Positions 48,020-59,489 of a stretch of DNA of 64,000 nucleotides are shown here, piece by piece. The DNA comes from Lathyrus oleraceus (Eukaryota > Streptophyta > Magnoliopsida > Fabales > Fabaceae): positions 237,503,494-237,567,493 of the forward strand of contig NC_066584.1 of assembly GCF_024323335.1 (NCBI RefSeq), in the 5' to 3' direction. The stretch's first letter is position 1, and every line of letters starts with the position of its first letter. The notes beneath the pieces were generated by a model. The model was not told the DNA's origin and did no database searches. It saw nothing but the letters and a program-made list of their open reading frames with translations. The position numbers and the translations under genes were made by a program.

Positions 48020-48427
48020 ACTTACGAAACCATGAATCTGATAACTGTTTTTGTTCTGTAATAATATGATTAAAGACAGAATGAATCAAAGATTAAATTG
48101 AGATCGATCAAGTTATATATATATGATATATGTAATCCTGATGTAAAATACATTATATATGATATAGTGTTCTCGTTTCGTTCATTCAAACACTCAATGA
48201 TTGTTTTCCTTTGAGCGATCAATGGTCGTTTGCTTCTTGATCCGACATTAGTATGATGAAGCAATGACGTGTTGATCAATCATAATGAATTAACAATCGA
48301 GATGTGTTTGGCGGTCTGAAATTGGTGCATCAGGGTTAGTGACGGCACAAGGGTTGTGTTGTTAGAGAGTTATGCGATTGGGGTTTGACTGCACAAGAGT
48401 TGTGCTTTCTAAACACTTTTTGGAACA
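48020..48427 (+). other. Leader-like sequence of truncated copia element
   Basis: AT-rich sequence with a TATATA palindromic stretch (48115-48165). I see no gag or other coding sequence. Confidence 0.4.
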
Positions 48428-48690
48428 GTGTTAACCGGTTAACGCGTATGGTTAACCGGCTAACGCAATATGAAATAAAAATTTTGAGTTTTTCAAACAG
48501 TGTTAACCGGTTAACGCTTTTGGTTAACCGGTTAACGCAAGGCGGAAAACAGTTTTCCAAGACATTTTCAAACAGTGTTAACCGGTTAACGCATTTGGTT
48601 AACCGGTTAACGCAAGGCAGAAAACAGTTTTTTGAACAGATTTCAAAAAGTGCTAACCGGTTAACGCATTTGGTTAACCGGTTAACGCAA
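48428..48690 (+). repeat. Four tandem ~75-bp units with GTTAACCGGTTAAC palindromes
   Basis: Units begin GTGTTAACCGG near 48428, 48500, 48575 and 48650 (spacing 72, 75, 75). Each holds two copies of the palindrome GTTAACCGGTTAAC or a one-base variant, then GCAAGGCGGAAAACAGTTTT-like sequence. Both strands stay open (VNRLTxLVNRLTQ repeats) only because the unit is palindromic and near a multiple of three, so I do not call a gene. Confidence 0.85.
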
Positions 48691-48736
48691 GGCAAAATTC
48701 ACCCGTTCGGCTAACTCAGTGCTTTAAAAGTATCAA

Positions 48737-50376
48737 GTGTTGGTACGAAAAGCGACATCGATTAGGTGTTACATTATGTTGTTAATTGGCTCGTTTTTAT
48801 TTCCCGAAGGTAGTGGTTCTAGCATGCATATTATGTATTTACCTTTACTTAGACATGTAGATAGAATAGGAAGTTACAGTTGGGGATCTGCTTGTCTAGC
48901 CTATCTCTATAGCTCCTTGTGCAAAAACTCACACAAAGACACATCTACATTTTTTGGATGCACTGTTTTGCTACAAGCATGGGGTTGGTCAAGACTACCG
49001 TCCCTAGCACCCGTCAACAACAACCCTTTCACATTTCCATGTGCACAAAAGTAAGTTATTTAAATTGCTATATCTTTAGTTACTTCTTTAAAGATTATTA
49101 TCTCTAACTAATAGTTTTTGACTTTTTCGTGTAGATGGTCTACACGTGGTATGAGTTACAACAGATGTTCAAGACACTGTATTACTCAGTATCGCAACCT
49201 GTTGGATCACCTTCGACCGACAGACGTAAGGAAAATAACTTAATAATTTCGTTATATTTTGTTAACTTCTTCTACCTAGATTATAATCCTATCTTCTTTC
49301 ACATTTCAGTTCATTTGGCGTCCATACCTTAATTTGGATCATGACCATCAGGTCAACACTGAAGACGCGATCGTATGAACTGCATGCACACCGATAATAC
49401 GGTTCACAATTGTGGAGATGCATAATAGTGATCGTGTGAAGCTGCAGTTCGGTATGCCCCAAAACATCCCAGATCCCCCAGCTAGCCTAGGAGAATGGCA
49501 TCTGCGCAAAGTTAACGACCAAATGAACTTCAATCTATGGAAAGCTTCCCAAGATCGGAGTGTCGCAAATGGAAGCACCATCATGACCATGTGTTAACTG
49601 ACAAAGTCATGCCAATTGAAGAAAAACCAAGTCGTACTTATATGGCTTGGTACAAATCGGTTGGTTTTCAGTTCATCGCCGAGGATATGTAATTGTACGA
49701 CCCACGCCAGATGACTTACACACCTAACACCTCAACATCAAACCCCTAACAACAGTGTCAGACCGGATACACACAACCCCCCTGTCCGTCAAACATTCTG
49801 TTCAACCAACACACAAACATACAACCAAAACATACCATACACCCAACCCCAATACCAAGAGCATACCCCATACCACCACCAACAAATTGACCATCAATTT
49901 GAGCCTCAACATCGCTTCGCACCCACCCCGCCACCCTACCAAAGTCGCCTAAGCCAGAACACCCAACGATCATTCAACACCAACCTCCCCTCCTCCTACC
50001 ATAGCCAAGAAGCCCAAACCTCACAAAACCAAAACATCCAACAACCCTGTCTCTACCAAACAACCCCAAAAACCTTTCCAATCTTTCCTCGACGCATCGT
50101 TCACACCCATGTCTCCCTCCAACCGTCCCGGTCGCCTATCAATTAGTCATCCACAACTCAACTTCTTTGGCATGGGTCATGAGCTCAGCTACGGCGGTAC
50201 ACCATCGATGCATACTTAAGACTACGCCTTCTCATGTAGTTGGAAGTGATGCTCCTGGCCTCTCAGATGCTCAAACACTGGTACCGAATCATCAACGTGG
50301 GTTAGGGCCACAAGTTAGGGTAGCTATAGGATGTGGGATCGGAGGTCGGTTAGGTGATCCTGGTTATCACCATTAG
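48737..50376 (+). pseudogene. Plant mobile domain (PMD/MAIN-like) gene, decayed, with introns
   Basis: The first recognisable exon reads FPEGSGSSMHIMYLPLLRHV and SYSWGSACLAYLYSSLC, the PMD core. It ends near 49049 at CAAAAG|TAAG-type donor. A second exon, about 49134-49227 (RWSTRGMSYNR, then YRNLLDHLRPTDV), follows an acceptor TTTCGTGTAG. A third, from about 49310 (FIWRPYLNLDHDHQVNTEDA), follows TTTCAG. A stop interrupts after EDAIV (near 49376). Matching sequence continues (FGMPQNIPDPPASLGEWHLR; RTYMAWYKSVGF) to a stop near 49690, a Pro/Thr-rich tail, and the C-terminal block GIGGRLGDPGYHH at 50376. The N-terminal PMD part is missing. PMD proteins occur in transposons and as host silencing factors (MAIN); this copy is probably transposon-derived. 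Confidence 0.78.
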
Positions 50377-50480
50377 GTTTCTTTGTGTAAACGACAATTT
50401 TTATTAATATCAATTGGTCCTATATCAAATTTATCTATCACGTATACCATTTACCAAAAAAATTGCATTTTACACTGAGG

Positions 50481-50612
50481 CTCCAATTGAATTGGCGCCT
50501 CTTCTTAAGTCCTACACAGGGGCGCCAATCCAATTGGCTAGGGCACCTGCCCTAGCCAATCCAATTGGCGCCTCCATTCAATTTTTAAGAGGAGTCTCCA
50601 ATTCAATTGGCG
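50481..50612. repeat. Nested imperfect inverted repeat (about 130 bp hairpin)
   Basis: Inner hairpin 50521-50572: GGCGCCAATCCAATTGGCTA (left arm start) pairs with TGCCCTAGCC...ATTGGCGCC (right arm) with a few mismatches and almost no loop. Outer arms: CCAATTGAATTGG at 50483-50495 and CCAATTCAATTGG at 50598-50610, extended by CTCTTCTTAA/TTAAGAGG. No target duplication is visible. It lies just after the PMD pseudogene. Confidence 0.75.
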
Positions 50613-50708
50613 ACTCCTCCTAAAAGTGGGGTAGTTTGGGAATTTTTTTGAAACCATGGGTATTTTGGGAATTTCCTTGAAAAAGTGAGTTATTTTTGTA
50701 AAAATTTC
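50613..50708. other. Short AT-rich spacer
   Basis: TTTGGGAATTT repeated twice (50636, 50662). Nothing else recognised. Confidence 0.4.
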
Positions 50709-50837
50709 CAAAATGGTTGCACACACATTGCACTAAAATAGTCTATGGATATAACTGGTTACAACTACAATACTATATATACACAAATAATAATGTCACG
50801 TAGGCGAAATACTAAAATACCGAATTTTCTTTCCACA
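50709..50837 (-). repeat. Partial 3' LTR of small copia element
   Basis: AAATGGTTGCACACACATTG to TTTCTTTCCACA, diverged from 54895-55029. On the minus strand it is preceded by a purine tract GAATTAAGGGATGG. Confidence 0.8.
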
Positions 50838-51131
50838 CCATCCCTTAATTCAGAATTTTACTAATCAAAACTAATAACACCAACTCCATCCCTTAAGTGG
50901 AGAAATTGATCAATCTTGATCACTTTCGTCAGAACACCTGGGTGATACAGTGCATAACTTCTAACACTCTATTATGAACCTGACTTTTAAAAAAATGATA
51001 CTTAGTTCAATATGCTAGCTTTTCCCATGCAACATTGGGTTCTTGGCAAGATTGATTGCAAACTTGTTATCAATCATCAACTTCAGAGGCTTGTTTACCT
51101 TGATCTTCAGATCCTGCAGTAAATTCAGAAA

Positions 51132-52277
51132 TCAAACAGCTTGACATACAACCACAACACCTGTAATATATTTAGCTTCACAGTTTGACAAAGCAACAAT
51201 TGGTTGCTTCTTGGAACACCAAGAAATAAGACTTCCTAGATACTTAAACAAATATCCAAAAGTACTTCTTTTGTCAACTCTGTCTCCACACCAATTAGAG
51301 TCTGAGTAACACATCAACTCTGAATTAGTCTTCTCTTTAGAAGGGAACAAAATTCCATACTTCAAAGTCCATTTAATATACCTCAGAATCCTGACAACAA
51401 CTTGGTAATGAGACCACTTTAGTTTACTCATGAACCTACTAACCATTCCAACTGCATAGCAAATGTCAAGTCCGGTATTACACAAATACCTCAGAGAGCC
51501 AACCATCGGCTTGAAAGTTATGGCATCTACATCGTCACCTTCAGAATCAGAATCCAATTTGTGATTTATTTTTGCAAGTGAGACAACAACCTTATAATTC
51601 AGCAGCTCGAATCTCTTCAGAAGCTCAAGTTCATATTTCAGCTGATGCAAAATGATACCATTTTCAAAGTACATAAACTCCATCCCTATGAAATATGTCA
51701 TCTTTCCTAGATCAGTTATCTCAAACTCATTCATCAACACCTTCTTGAACTTAACTATCTCATGTTCACAACTCCCTGTTAGCAATATGTCATTAATATA
51801 GAGACACACCAGAATCATATTTCCTTCAGAAGTATGTTGAACATAAATATCATACTTTTTGAATCCTTGGATCTTGAAAAATGAATCAATCTTCAGATTC
51901 CAAGCTCTAAAAGTTTGTTTCAGTCCATACAAGACTTGATGCAACTTGTACACCATCCCTTCCTAATTCTTTTTCATAGATTTAGGAGGTTGTGACACGT
52001 ATATCTCTTCTTGCAATGGACCATTCAGAAATGCAGATTTCATATCTAAATGCATCAGAGGCCAATTCTTGTTAGCAGCTATCGCAATCACCAATATGAT
52101 TTTGTCATGTCTCACTATAGGAGAAACCATCTCAAAATAGTCTAATCCAGGTTTCTGTAGAAAACCTTCTGCCACTAACCTTGCTTTGTGTTTGTCAATT
52201 GATCCATATGTCTTCAGTTTCTCCTTGAAAACCCATCTGACATTGATGGCTTTCTTGTCCTTTGGAAGCTTAGTCAA
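51132..52277 (-). pseudogene. Small copia RT and RNase H (broken)
   Basis: The 52277-51963 frame: VRWVFKEKLKTYGSIDKHKA and HLDMKSAFLNGPLQEEIYVS (catalytic Asp in DMKSAFLNG kept). A stop separates 51956-51132: MVYKLHQVLYGLKQTFRAWN, then CLYINDILLTG in place of the catalytic YVDD, so the first Asp of the pair has become Asn. RNase H: MCYSDSNWCGDRVDKRSTFG and LSNCEAKYI near 51300-51150. The usual GLKQAPRAW is changed to GLKQTFRAW. Clearly inactive. Confidence 0.87.
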
Positions 52278-52805
52278 CTCCTAAATCTTGTTTTTTTCTA
52301 TAGCCTCAAGTTCTTCTTTCATGACCTTCAGCTACACTTTCTTCTTGAGCGCTTCTTTAACACTCACCAGTTCAGAGTCTACTAACATGGCACACTTAAT
52401 GACTTCTTACTCATAGTCTATTCAAGTATCTTGCAGCATGTCAAACTCTTCAAATCTTCTTGGAATGTTTTTGATTCTTTATGGCCTTTAAACTTGTTCA
52501 GATTCTTCTTCAGATGCTGGACTAGTATTAGATGCTAGAACCCCAGAAGTATCACCTTTAGGGGCATGACCAACTTTAAAGTCTGGAATACTCCCAGAGT
52601 CTGGATCTTCACTAGAGTCTGAATCACCATCAGAATCTGGATCAGAATCAAATTCACCTTCAGAGTCAGACTCGCCTCCATAGTCAAACTCACCTTCAAA
52701 ATCATTTTCTAATTCTGACTCATCTTCAGAACTTTAAGATTCATAAGTATCTTTAGAGGTTAACTCTACACCAAAGTTAGATTGGTATTTACTCCAATTC
52801 CACAC

Positions 52806-54058
52806 TTATGATTCTTTCACAATGACATCTCTTCCAAATTCAACCTTGTTAGTGACAGGACAGTAAAGATTATAAGTATTTGTACTATGGTACCCTACAA
52901 GTAACATAACTCTGCTTCTATCATCCAACTTCATTCTTCTAGCATCTGGAACATGTTTGTAACAAATAGAACCAAACACCTTTAGATGGCTCACACCTTG
53001 CTTATCTCCAGTCCACTTCTCTAAAGGAACAAATTCTTTCAGCTTTTTGGTTAGACACTTGTTGAGCACATATGTTGCAATGGCAACAGCTTATCCCCAT
53101 AAGGTGTGAGGCATCTTTTTTTCCTTCACAATGTTCCTTGTCATATTAAGCAAGGTTAGGTTTCTTCTTTCAGCAAGACCATTGTGTTAAGGAGTGTATG
53201 AAGCAGTTACCGCATGCTCAATTCCATTCTCCACACATAACTTTCTAAACTCTGTAGAGTTATACTCACCTCCACCATCAGTTCTGAGAACTTTCAGCTT
53301 CTGACCACTCTGGTTCTCAACCTTGATTCTGAATTTCTTAAATTCAGCAAACACCTTGTGTTTGAAATTTATAAGGGATGCCCATGCAATCCTTGTAAAC
53401 TAATCAACAAATGACACAAAGTATTTATTCCCTCCAAGTGAAGGTATTGGAAATGGTCCACACACATCAGAATGCACCACACCCAGAGCATGCTTTTCTC
53501 TTGGAGGTATTTCATATGCAAATGGTAGTTTTGGTTGCTTCTCTCTCATGCACACATTGCATGACTTCTCTGACTTGTTAATTACAGATATTTTATGTAC
53601 CAACTTTTTTGAATTTAGATGCCCTAAGCTTCTGAAGTTCAGATGACCAAATCTTTTGTGCCACAACTCACTTTCCTTCATAACACTTGTTGCACTAAGG
53701 CATTCAGAGTCTGCAGTTTTAACATTCACTTTGAATGTTCTATTCCTCCTTGTTCTGACTTTAATATCAACTTCTGATTACAGCTATACAACTTCAAAAG
53801 ATTGTCCTTCATGGTAACTGAAAAACTTTTTTCAATTAATTGACCTACACTCATCAGATTGCTTTTCATGTCAGGAACATACCACACATTCTGAATCAAT
53901 GCAGTTTTACCATTATTCAGAATTACTCTGACATTTCCCATACCTTTAACATTGAGGTATTTATCATCAACACATCTGATCTCGGTCCTTTTCCTAGAGT
54001 CAAAATCAACCATCCATTTCTTATTTCCAGTAAGTTGATTTGAGAAGTCAGTGTCCAT
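52806..54058 (-). pseudogene. Small copia protease/pre-integrase and integrase (broken)
   Basis: 54058-53726 holds the region after the protease active site (KTALIQNVWYVPDMKSNLMS), with the active-site Asp region degraded (WMVDFDSRKR). 53729-53400: integrase finger (LWHKRFGHLN...CNVCMREK) and first catalytic Asp (VVHSDVCGPF). Further stops follow before 53069-52806, the integrase C-terminus (HLKVFGSICYKHVPDARRMK). Between this and RT (52300-52800) is a Glu/Ser/Asp-rich linker with stops. Confidence 0.82.
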
Positions 54059-54099
54059 ATACCATCAGTCTGCCAAATATACATCATCAGATTCATAAG

Positions 54100-54788
54100 T
54101 TATCAGTAGCACAAACTCATCCTCAGAATCTCTTATGGCTATGTTTTCTTCTTCTGATTTCCTTTCCTTATTTGACCAACAATTAGCAGCGAAGTGGCCA
54201 AACTTCTTACAACAGTAGCACAGAACTTTCTTCTTGTCATACTTCTCCTTTCCCTTCCGAGCACTCTTTTACGTTTCAGAAGTTGAGATTTCTGACTTCT
54301 GAAAACTATCAGATCTCTTCCTGGCTTCTGAATAAGAATACTTCTAATATTTCTTATCAGAAGTTGCTTTTAGAGCTTGCTGCTCTACCTCCATTTTAGA
54401 TTTTCTCTCAGTCAGACGCAACTCTTGTGCCTCTAGACTTCTTTCTTAGCTCTTCAATTCTCATGGTGTTAAAATCCTTAGAATGTTCAATTTCTACCAC
54501 AATGTAATCAAACTGGGGAGTAAGAGATCTAAGTACCTTCTCAATGATAGTTTCTTCAAAGAAAGTTTCTCCATACGACTTCATCTCATTTGTGATCAAA
54601 ATTACTCTAGAGATGTAGTCAGATATCTTCTCATTGTTATTCATGTTGAGATTCTCATACTGCTTACATAGAGACTGAAGTTTCACCTTCTTCATTGATG
54701 CATCACCACTGTAGCACCATACTAATGTATCCCACGCATCCATCGACATCGTCGAATCAAATATTTTCTCAAAAATGTTCATATCCAC
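54100..54788 (-). pseudogene. gag: Small copia gag, lacking its N-terminus
   Basis: The frame from 54788 (MDMNIFEKIFDSTMSMDAWD) starts within the gag core (VLRSLTPQFDYIVVEIEHSK) only six bases beyond the primer site, so the leader and first part of gag are deleted. A stop near 54408 is followed by other frames. The zinc knuckle CYCCKKFGHFAANC (C-x2-C-x4-H-x4-C) is readable near 54225-54180. Confidence 0.82.
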
Positions 54789-54793
54789 ACACT

Positions 54794-54810
54794 AAGCTTT
54801 AGATACCAAT
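54794..54810 (-). other. Primer binding site of small copia element
   Basis: Minus strand ATTGGTATCTAAAGCTT, a one-base variant of the Met-tRNA site (TGGTATCAGAGC), directly after LTR end TGCACCAACA. Confidence 0.85.
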
Positions 54811-55029
54811 TGTTGGTGCACAAGGTGAAAAAGATGAAGATGGAAGAAGAGAGAGAAGATATAATAACAAACTTCCACTACTCTACTAAAACGGTTACAA
54901 CAAAATGGTTGCACACACATTGTACTACAATACTCAGTGGATACAACTATTGACATCTATAGTACTATATATACACAAATAATAGTGCCACGTAGCCGAA
55001 GTTCTAAAATACTGAATTTCCCTTCAACA
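54811..55029 (-). repeat. 5' LTR of small copia element (219 bp)
   Basis: In plus coordinates it runs TGTTGGTGCACAAGG to CCCTTCAACA. A TATATATA box is at 54973-54966 on the minus strand. Confidence 0.85.
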
Positions 55030-55538
55030 CTAAGATCCCTGTGAGTGTTGTCGATTTTCCCCGTGTTTCCTGTGGTTTACTCCCTATGTCTTCTCCATTC
55101 CTTCTTTCTCATTTCTTATCTTTTCTCCTAGTTCTTGATTTTGGAAAAGATGAAAGATTCCCAATATCCTACCTTTTACCTGCAAATGAAAAGTAACAAA
55201 GATAATGAGCATACAGGATCAAACATTAACCCTTTTTACTAGAAAGTGTACAATGTCACAAATATCATCAAATCATAAAATGTCACAAATATCATCATAC
55301 CATAATACCTTCAAATTTTAGAACCCAAAAAGAATCAAAATAACTAGGCTATAAAAACTAGAGATTCAAGATACAAAATAATCTTTAGACTTCTTTGTCT
55401 AAGATGAAGCTGAAATTCAGAACCCCCAAGGCATAGAAGAAATAAGCATATTAAGAAAGATCATAACGGAAAATCCATCCACATGAAATTTATTAAATTA
55501 GGACTCAAACAATATATTGTGCAATCCCCAAATATATA
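55030..55538. other. Possible LINE 5' region
   Basis: No coding region recognised. By position it is probably the 5' untranslated or degraded ORF1 start of the LINE that follows. Confidence 0.35.
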
Positions 55539-56033
55539 ATGGTGGCCGAATTGGAACCTACAGTCTACAAGATTACCATGGACATAAAAGAGGATCAAAA
55601 ACGTACTTTGAAGGGCAGTCCCTGGATATTAAAAAAATCCTGGTTAATTCTCCAAGAATGGGATGGAGTCAAATCTATGAGGATTATTAAATTCTCCACA
55701 AAAAAATTTGGGTCCAACTATTGGGGCTCCCCATCAATGGTAAGACTCCTCAAATGGGACTAAAGCTAAGTGAAAAATTGGGAGAAGTGTGTGAAGCTGA
55801 TATATTCAAAATACCAGATATATCTACTATTATAAACGTCAAAATCAAAACCAGCGTTTCAAAACCCATGAAACCATGCATGTATATAGGCAATACACTG
55901 AACAAAGTCAATTGTATTGATTTTTGGTACGAAACCTACCCATGTTCTACTTTCGTTGTGGTATAATGAGCCACAATGAGGAACATTGCAGGAACCAACC
56001 TAAGGAATACAATGGTTAACCCGTTGGGCCCCT
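55539..56033 (+). pseudogene. LINE ORF1 (DUF4283 and zinc knuckle), broken
   Basis: 55539-55763 reads KGSPWILKKSWLILQEWDGV, the DUF4283 pattern of plant L1-type ORF1. The frame shifts near 55725 to PINGKTPQMGLKLSEKLGEV, and again near 55930 to MFYFRCGIMSHNEEHCRNQP. In the last, the knuckle keeps C-x4-H-x4-C but the first Cys is Tyr. RNA-binding chaperone of the LINE in intact relatives. Confidence 0.8.
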
Positions 56034-56365
56034 AGCTCCGAGCTAATCACCCGGGCAGAAGAGTCCTTCAATATATTGACTGAAAATTTAGTAGCAACCC
56101 AAACATGAAAACCAATATGAAGCAATACAACCTTATTCTGAAGGAAATGCTGAACCAACGTAAGAGATTGAAGGTTAAAGACCGGAAGGATTCTCCTATG
56201 AAGGCGAACCCCTCAGATCTTGATAAAGAACACAAAAAGTGAAACACAACAACCAACACATCCAAAAAAAAGTCGAAGTGCGGAACTGGAATAGCCAGCA
56301 AATTCAATCCAACAAGCATCAACAAAATTAATGGCTAACCTTGACGACGAGGAAGCCAACGAAGC

Positions 56366-56433
56366 ATGAAAATAATCTCGTGGAACTGTAGGGGATTGGG
56401 AAATCCCCGTAGAGTCAGAGCCATAATATACAT
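56366..56433 (+). pseudogene. LINE ORF2 start (endonuclease), interrupted
   Basis: ATG 56366 opens MKIISWNCRGLGNPRRVRAI, the conserved start of plant LINE AP-type endonuclease. It is cut after about 22 codons by a solo LTR and continues at 59490. Confidence 0.85.
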
Positions 56434-59400
56434 TGTCGTATCCTAAATTTTGACCACCATTCTATTCACTTTTCTTCTAACCTAGAGTTTAGATCACTAA
56501 CATGTCCGGAGCTCCTTACAAGTCATCTAGTCAACCCCAATGACCTAAAAATTCAAAGGGGGCCATGTTGACTTTTTTATCCACCCTTAGGAGTTTAATC
56601 TTAGTCTAGACTATAGTTACTATTATTGGACCTTTAAAAAAAACATCATTTAGAATATATAATTCTTAGTTTAACTTTATCATTAGGAAATTAGGATTAC
56701 AAAATTTATTTAGTAATGATTTGTTAGAAAATGATTTTTAAGATTAGTTATATTATCAAGATTTAATTGATATAATTTTTTATTTAGGCCATTAGGATTT
56801 AATTGATATTTGATCTTTTACTTAATTAATCATTAAAATCATTATTTAATTAATATTATTAAGATATTGTATTATCAACCGAGCATAATATTATTAAGTT
56901 ATATTATCATATTTAGATTGTAACTGATTAGGTGTTTAAATAAAATATTAATTAGGTTATTATCATTTAATTAGTTTTATGATCACATATTATATTTATT
57001 ATTTTTTGGTGTTGAGGATCAAGTTAAGTCAAAATTCAAGCCTAAGTCCACAAACACTAAAGCACGCATAATCAGAAGGGAAATTAGATCGAAAACGTCA
57101 ATTTGGATGTTCAAATCAAATCTTTATTTTTTCTATCTCACAGATATACATTGAATAATTTGAATTTACAAAGGAATTGGACCAATTACATCCATCAAAT
57201 CCAAAAACCCTAACTCCTAAAATAATCAATTTACAACATAATTAAATCAGATGTAAAATTTCTTAAAATAATCCATCTAATTAAATTATAGAAACCCTAA
57301 TAATCACTATAAAAACCTAAGTCTAAATCCAAACAGGAGACATAAAAAACTTAATAAAAACCTAGAGAACTAAAGCAACAATGATTCCCACATTACCCTA
57401 CACCAAAGCTATAACCTTTGAACACTTAGGGTTTCACATTGAAACCCTAAGCTGCTAAAGAGCATAGCCCCACCCGGAATCTGCAAAAGAAAGAGAAGAA
57501 GATCAGAAGAAAGTAGAGAAAGTAGAAACATATGCTAGAGGATAAGGAGAGGGACGCAACTTAGTTGGTCACTGCAGGATCAATTTGTGGTATTCTCTTG
57601 CTTAACCTTGAATATATGCTGAATTGTATTATTTTTGATGTCTTTATGTTGCTAAAAGTTTAATTATTGTGTTAATTGCTTGTTTTATTTGAGGTTTAGG
57701 GTAACAGAAATGGGTTAAGGTTTAGGATCGGTAATTGTTTAATTGAGAATTTTATTTGATTTTGGGAAATTTAAGGTTTGATTGGGGTTCAGAGGGGGTC
57801 GATATATGGACCGGCCAAGGTTTGAGGTTGATCTAGGTAGGTTTAGGGTATTTCTAGGCTCGAGTTAGGGTTAGGGTTCCTAGGATTCATCTAGGGAACC
57901 CTATGGTTCATTGTTTCTGGGTTTTGAGTTAGGGTTCATGTTGAACCCAAGTTAGGGTTCTTAGGGTTTGAATTTATGGTTCATCTAGGAACCCAGAAGT
58001 TGAAGGTTGGGTCGGGGTTTTCTAGAAATAGAATAAACTCCAGTTGAAGTTCAACCAGAGCTAGGGTTTTCACGGTGGTTTATGGTGGTAAGAAGGGCGG
58101 TCGAGTTTGATCGGGGAAGGGAGGTAAAGAGAAGATAGAGAAACAAGGATCACAAATGATCCATTTCTGAAGGGATTGGGGTCTTATACCCCTTCCCTCA
58201 ACGCCTACCTCACCAACACGTGGCTCCTTGATGGCCACGCGATTAGTTGACTCTGACCCATCTCCATATACATATGTCTATCCTAAGCCAAAGTTGACTT
58301 CACATCATAGTCGTCTGTCTCGTGTACTTTGACTAGTAATTCAAACAAAGGCCACAATCTCATCCTATCAGAGCCATATGATCTGGATCAAGAGGTTCAG
58401 AGTGAGTCAATCGTTGACTCTCTCCCTCTGTGAACCCTCATATGCGCTGGCTTCTAGCAGCTTAATGAGCCATTTCCCCTTACTAATAACACCTCCCAAT
58501 TAGAGACCCATTGCTAGTATAACTAAATATGCACCCCCTGCGTTTTTATTTATTTATTTTCTTTATTTTTGTTTTCTTAATAAATACTATTATTATTAGG
58601 TTAATTATTGATTAATATAGGATTATTATTAATACTTATGTTAATTAGGTTGATTAAAAAACATAATAAAAAAAATCAATTAAAGTTTTTATCTTATCTT
58701 ATTAACAAAAAAAATCAAAAATACAAAAAATATAATCTAAAATCTAAAATCTAATTAGGTTTTTTTATTATGATAATTTTTATGATTAATGTTATGACTA
58801 ATATTAAGATAAAAGTTAGGTTTAATTAAGCTAATTAGATTACTCAATAATTAAGGTTAAATAATTAAGCAAAAAAATGTTAAAAACATAACTTTGTTTA
58901 ATTTTCTATTTTTTCTAAATTAAATTAACTATAACATTTTGTAATTAACAAGTCAATTAAAATCAACTCCACACATTCAAACTATAAGTCTTCTGCCCTT
59001 GTGTATCGAGACATTTTTCAAATCAAATATCTCTCCACCCCGATGCGTGGAGAACTTTTTAAGATCTAAAATCAATAAAACAAACAAATATTTTTTGAAA
59101 GAACTACGATGCTCTGATCCTTCATCAAACATGAGGGTACTTAGGCATAAAGTCGTAGCACTCTAGCGAGTACAATAACTAAAAACATTTTCTTTGTCCT
59201 TATTTTTAATAAGCATTTTTCTTAATAATAACTTAATCCCTTATAAATAAATAATTAAGCAATTGATAATTAATATGAGCAAGCATCTCATAGAAAACAT
59301 AACAACCCTAGAAGTAGAGGAGGATCCCATTAAGTACAGTGGAAGTAAGGGGTGCCTGATACATTCCCTTTGCTTAACCGATTTCAGAGCCTAGTCTCTC

Positions 59401-59489
59401 ACCCTTAACCTTAGGTTTTATCACTATTTCTCTATTCCTTGGGAACAAATAAAGGATGATGACGATTCTGTGATTTTCCAGCCGCGACA
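56434..59489 (+). mobile_element. Solo gypsy (Ogre-like) LTR, 3056 bp
   Basis: Starts TGTCGTATCCTAAATTTTGA and ends TTTTCCAGCCGCGACA. It is flanked by TACAT at 56429-56433 and 59490-59494. No internal genes or primer site. It carries both Ogre-type U5 boxes near its right end (59101-59147, 59351-59379), giving the plus orientation. A solo LTR is the usual result of recombination between two LTRs of one element. Internal sequence is AT-rich with a G-rich, AGGGTT-containing stretch (57700-58030). Confidence 0.9.

Larger units (their letters stand above)
50709..55029 (-). mobile_element. Small degraded Ty1/copia element (minus strand)
   Basis: The right LTR (5' on this strand) is at 54811-55029, PBS 54810-54794, followed by a truncated gag, protease, integrase, RT and RNase H in copia order. 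The left LTR is partial (50709-50837), lacking about 85 bases of its outer-facing end as compared with the right LTR. Many stops and frameshifts. Lineage not assigned. Confidence 0.85.

Noticed and set aside
48336..48714. 109-119 codon frames on both strands over the palindrome array
   Set aside because: They follow from a palindromic repeat with near-multiple-of-three period; no independent sign of a protein.
49755..49973. Pro/Thr-rich open frames on both strands
   Set aside because: Low-complexity tail of the PMD pseudogene; no separate gene supported.
57700..58030. AGGGTT-rich stretch as an interstitial telomere repeat
   Set aside because: TTAGGG/AGGGTT words are scattered among other sequence, not a tandem TTTAGGG array.
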